DNA of 64,000 nucleotides from Allorhodopirellula solitaria (GTDB lineage: Bacteria; Planctomycetota; Planctomycetia; Pirellulales; Pirellulaceae): positions 1-64,000 of the forward strand of contig NZ_SJPK01000009.1 of the NCBI RefSeq assembly GCF_007859855.1. Reading direction: 5' to 3'. The translations under genes and the position numbers were made by a program. The first letter of the stretch is position 1. Every line of letters begins with the position of its first letter. This document shows positions 61,402 through 64,000 of this stretch, in pieces. The notes beneath the pieces are model-generated. The model ran no database searches. It was not told the DNA's origin and worked only from the letters and a program-made list of their open reading frames with translations.

Positions 61402-64000
61402 GGGATGTAGATAAATTCCTTCGTATTGACCAACGCGTGAGCCAGGTCTGCCCACACGTCGATTGAGTCCGCCGTGGTCTCGCGAGCAGACGCTTGGGCA
61501 GCGATATACTCCGCTGCAATCGCTCGTTCCTGCTCGCTGGCAGGGCGGCCGAACGCGGACTGGAACATCCAGTCGATTCGCTCGACGTGTTCGTCAAACT
61601 GCTCGATAGCCCGCTCCGCCCAATCACGTGAGAATTCCACAACGAGCGGATCGTTCATCAGAATCAAGGCTTGCGCGGGAACATTCGAAACGGTGCGTCT
61701 GCCCATCGTGCTAAACGGCGTGGGCGTGTCAAAGGTTGTCATGAAGGGCGACAGGAAATTGCGGCGAACGGCCGTGTAAATGGAGCGTCGCCCCTTCCCG
61801 TCGCGGGGACCACTGTGCGCCGGTCGGCCGCGACCCTCCATGAACGGCGTCAAGTGCACGGGCACCGACGGCCCGAAGAGAGTGGCGTCCAAACGTCCCG
61901 ATAAAACCAAGAGCGAATCACGAATCGCCTCTCCCGGCAGGCGTTGAACAGGGCGATGATGCCAGAGCAAATTCTTCGGATCCGCTGCGACGGCCGCGGC
62001 ATCGGTCTGGCTCGCCATCTGATAGGTTCGTGACAACACGATGCGGCGAATCAAGTCCTTCAGACTCTGGCCCTCGTCGGCGAACTCAGTCGCGAGATAA
62101 TCGAGCAGTCCCGGGTGTGTCGGCCGCTGGCCGAGCACGCCAAAATCGTCCGGCGTTGGCACGATCCCGCGCCCCATCAAATGGTGCCAGGTTCGATTGA
62201 CGATCACTCGCCGAGTCAACGGATTATCCGCAGCATTGATCGCCTCGGCGAGTTGCAAGCGGCCACTCCCGGTGGGAATCTCCAGCGGCTCGCCACTGAT
62301 CGCGGTCAGAAAGTGGCGGGGTTCTAAATCGCCAGGTTTCGAGGAATTGCCGCGAATAAGAATATGATCGTCCTCACCGCTGCCGTCAGACATCGCAATC
62401 GCCAGCGCCGAGCGGCGGTTCACACGTTCGCTGAGTTTCTCTCGCTCGACTGCCCAATCTGCCGCCAACTGCTGCCACTGTTCCAGGACCGCTGAGTCAA
62501 CCGCCGACTCATATTCCGCGACAGAATCAGCGATCTCGGATTCATGTTGTTCCAGTTGGGCACGCATCTCATCGGTTGCCCCGTCGGTAACCAGAACCAC
62601 TGAGAGGTCGGCGTCGGTGGAGGGGGTGAACTCCAAATGCACGCGGTGTCCCACATAGCGGTTCAAATCGAGCTGCACCCATTGTTTCTCTCCCTTGATG
62701 GGTCGGACAACCTGCCCGTGCAACGGCCCAGCGATCATCCGGTGAGAATCAACACAGGCGAAGACATGCCCCTGGCCGTCAACACGTGCGGCCACATTGC
62801 CATGCTCAACGAGGAAGGTGGGCGTTCGCAAAGTGCGCCCCGACTGCGGGATCTTCACCAACGCGCCGCGTTTATTGGTAGCGGGACCGGAAACCGACTC
62901 CAGCCCGTCCCAGAACCGATCACTGGTAGCAGCATTCCTCTTGGCCAGCTGAATCGTCGCTCCAGCGTCCGTCCTCGCCAGCACCGCATCGCCTGCGTGC
63001 CGGGGCCGCTCGCCAAAAATAAAACCGTCCTGCATGTACTCAGGGGAAGCAATCTCTGCGTAGTCCACCACAACCGTCGCCGCGGCAGCCTCATCCAGGG
63101 GTGTTGATAGCTGGTCCAATGCAGGCTCGTTCGGCAATGTCTCTGCTACCCGCTCGCGATATCTTGCATCGAGTGCAGCGAGTTCTTCCGAGATCTCTCG
63201 ATTGTTCTCGATTGATTCAAAACGCACTTGGCGATAATCGCTGCTCTGCAAAAAACCACTGAGCGAGTAATAGTCTGCTGTCGAAATTGCATCAAACTTA
63301 TGATCGTGGCACCGCGCACAGGCGACCGTCACCCCCAAAAACGTCTTGGACATCACGTCGATCATGTTGTCAAAACGATCACTCTCGTCTTTGCGGATAT
63401 CCACGGGTGAATGCACCCATTCACCCAAGAACCAAAATCCAGTACCGAGGATGGATTCGTTAAAATCTTGGTCGGGGTTCAATCGCGGAGCCGGTAACAG
63501 GTCACCTGCAATCTGTTCCCGCACGAACTGATCGTAAGGGACATCTGCATTGAGGGCGCGAATCACGTAATCACGATACTGATAGGCGTTGCGAATATCG
63601 GGGTCGAACTCGTGCCCACGAGATTCCGCATACCGCACCAGATCGAGCCAGTGCCTCGCCCAGTGTTCGCCAAAATGCTTGGAGGCGAGTAATTCGTCAA
63701 CGAGATTCTCGACTGCCTGCGGATCGGACTGAGAGAGAAAATCCGCGGCTTGATCAGCCGTGGGAGGCATCCCGATTAAATCAAAGTACAGTCGCCGCAT
63801 GAGCACATGACGATCGGCGTCGGCAGCCGGCGGCAGGCCGGCCTCCTCGAGCCTCGCCAGAATGAACGAATCGATTTCGTCACGCGGCCAGTCGGTTGCC
63901 TGGACCTGCGGTGGCTCGGGGGACTCAATCGCTTGCCAAGCCCAATGGTTTGTCTTGCGATCGTCCAAGTCGAACGTGGGCCGAGATGTGACTGGCGTCG
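61398..64000 (-). CDS. PSD1 (DUF1549/DUF1553) protein, 5' end outside the window
   Basis: About 867 residues are visible and the frame is open to position 64000, so the N-terminus (and any PSCyt1 haem domain) is missing; a TTG at 63968 is not a true start. DUF1549 includes FILARLEEAGLPPAADADRH, FGEHWARHWLDLVRYAESRG and CARCHDHKFDAISTADYYSL with its conserved C-x2-C-H-D-H. A concanavalin-like middle (about 280-480) separates it from DUF1553, which has RVIVNRTWHHLMGRGIVPTP, DFGVLGQRPTHPGLLDYLA and the terminal helices. It is translationally coupled to DUF1501 (ATGA). Typical planctomycete pair; probably secreted, function unproven. Confidence 0.93.
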   Translation of the reverse strand, partial: TPVTSRPTFDLDDRKTNHWAWQAIESPEPPQVQATDWPRDEIDSFILARLEEAGLPPAADADRHVLMRRLYFDLIGMPPTADQAADFLSQSDPQAVENLVDELLASKHFGEHWARHWLDLVRYAESRGHEFDPDIRNAYQYRDYVIRALNADVPYDQFVREQIAGDLLPAPRLNPDQDFNESILGTGFWFLGEWVHSPVDIRKDESDRFDNMIDVMSKTFLGVTVACARCHDHKFDAISTADYYSLSGFLQSSDYRQVRFESIENNREISEELAALDARYRERVAETLPNEPALDQLSTPLDEAAAATVVVDYAEIASPEYMQDGFIFGERPRHAGDAVLARTDAGATIQLAKRNAATSDRFWDGLESVSGPATNKRGALVKIPQSGRTLRTPTFLVEHGNVAARVDGQGHVFACVDSHRMIAGPLHGQVVRPIKGEKQWVQLDLNRYVGHRVHLEFTPSTDADLSVVLVTDGATDEMRAQLEQHESEIADSVAEYESAVDSAVLEQWQQLAADWAVEREKLSERVNRRSALAIAMSDGSGEDDHILIRGNSSKPGDLEPRHFLTAISGEPLEIPTGSGRLQLAEAINAADNPLTRRVIVNRTWHHLMGRGIVPTPDDFGVLGQRPTHPGLLDYLATEFADEGQSLKDLIRRIVLSRTYQMASQTDAAAVAADPKNLLWHHRPVQRLPGEAIRDSLLVLSGRLDATLFGPSVPVHLTPFMEGRGRPAHSGPRDGKGRRSIYTAVRRNFLSPFMTTFDTPTPFSTMGRRTVSNVPAQALILMNDPLVVEFSRDWAERAIEQFDEHVERIDWMFQSAFGRPASEQERAIAAEYIAAQASARETTADSIDVWADLAHALVNTKEFIYIP

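Overview
The window looks like chromosomal DNA of a planctomycete, probably a Rhodopirellula-like member of the Pirellulaceae (inference from gene content only). The markers are a PSD1 (DUF1549/DUF1553) plus DUF1501 gene pair, two DUF1559 proteins with type IV prepilin-like N-termini, a PEP-CTERM choice-of-anchor A protein, secreted proteins with low-complexity tails, an IS110-type transposase end, and many modular palindromic repeats. The DNA is GC-rich, genes lie on both strands, and many neighbours overlap as ATGA.

Layout. 1-1180: 5' end of an IS110-type transposase, then about 1 kb of nested inverted repeats. 1181-7590: a PEP-CTERM protein, a HEAT/TPR protein with a small membrane protein, a secreted STN-like protein, and a long membrane-anchored coiled-coil protein with a 294-bp internal tandem repeat. 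7909-21013: the most distinctive region. It is a three-gene nonribosomal peptide synthetase (NRPS) operon, FAAL-PCP-C-A-PCP / flavoprotein / C-A(nMT)-PCP-TE. A short palindromic element lies 30 bp before its start, and a same-orientation relative begins about 100 bp after its end. A fatty-acylated, N-methylated dipeptide is the predicted product. 21022-25582: a WYL regulator, an FAH-family sugar-acid enzyme and a DPP-IV-like peptidase.

25836-30999: a YtrA-type GntR regulator with a palindromic candidate operator over its -10 box, an ABC ATPase, a large permease and a membrane-anchored protein, all translationally coupled. 31277-36176: a SHOCT protein, then a leftward set (PepSY, DUF2271, DUF4198, flavodoxin, IroE-like esterase) that resembles iron-uptake accessory loci but has no receptor here. 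36207-47414: two DUF1559 genes flank a duplicated FtsX-type ABC system (two ATPases, two divergently transcribed permeases) and a tiny lipoprotein gene.

47446-58504: housekeeping and small secreted genes. These are truB, an LPG-synthase-like membrane protein, a 7Fe ferredoxin, an RlmI-type methyltransferase, an FHA protein, a BshC-like protein, rpmJ (50 codons), a Spy/LTXXQ-like RGG protein, a DUF3365 haem protein, a MOSC protein and a GlcG/HbpS-META fusion. 58505-58833: a third, inverted copy of the palindromic element, starting right at a stop codon. 58939-64000: a diheme cytochrome, DUF1501 and the C-terminal part of a PSD1 protein cut by the window edge. No tRNA, rRNA or CRISPR array was recognised. 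All assignments come from reading motifs by eye; no database search was run.
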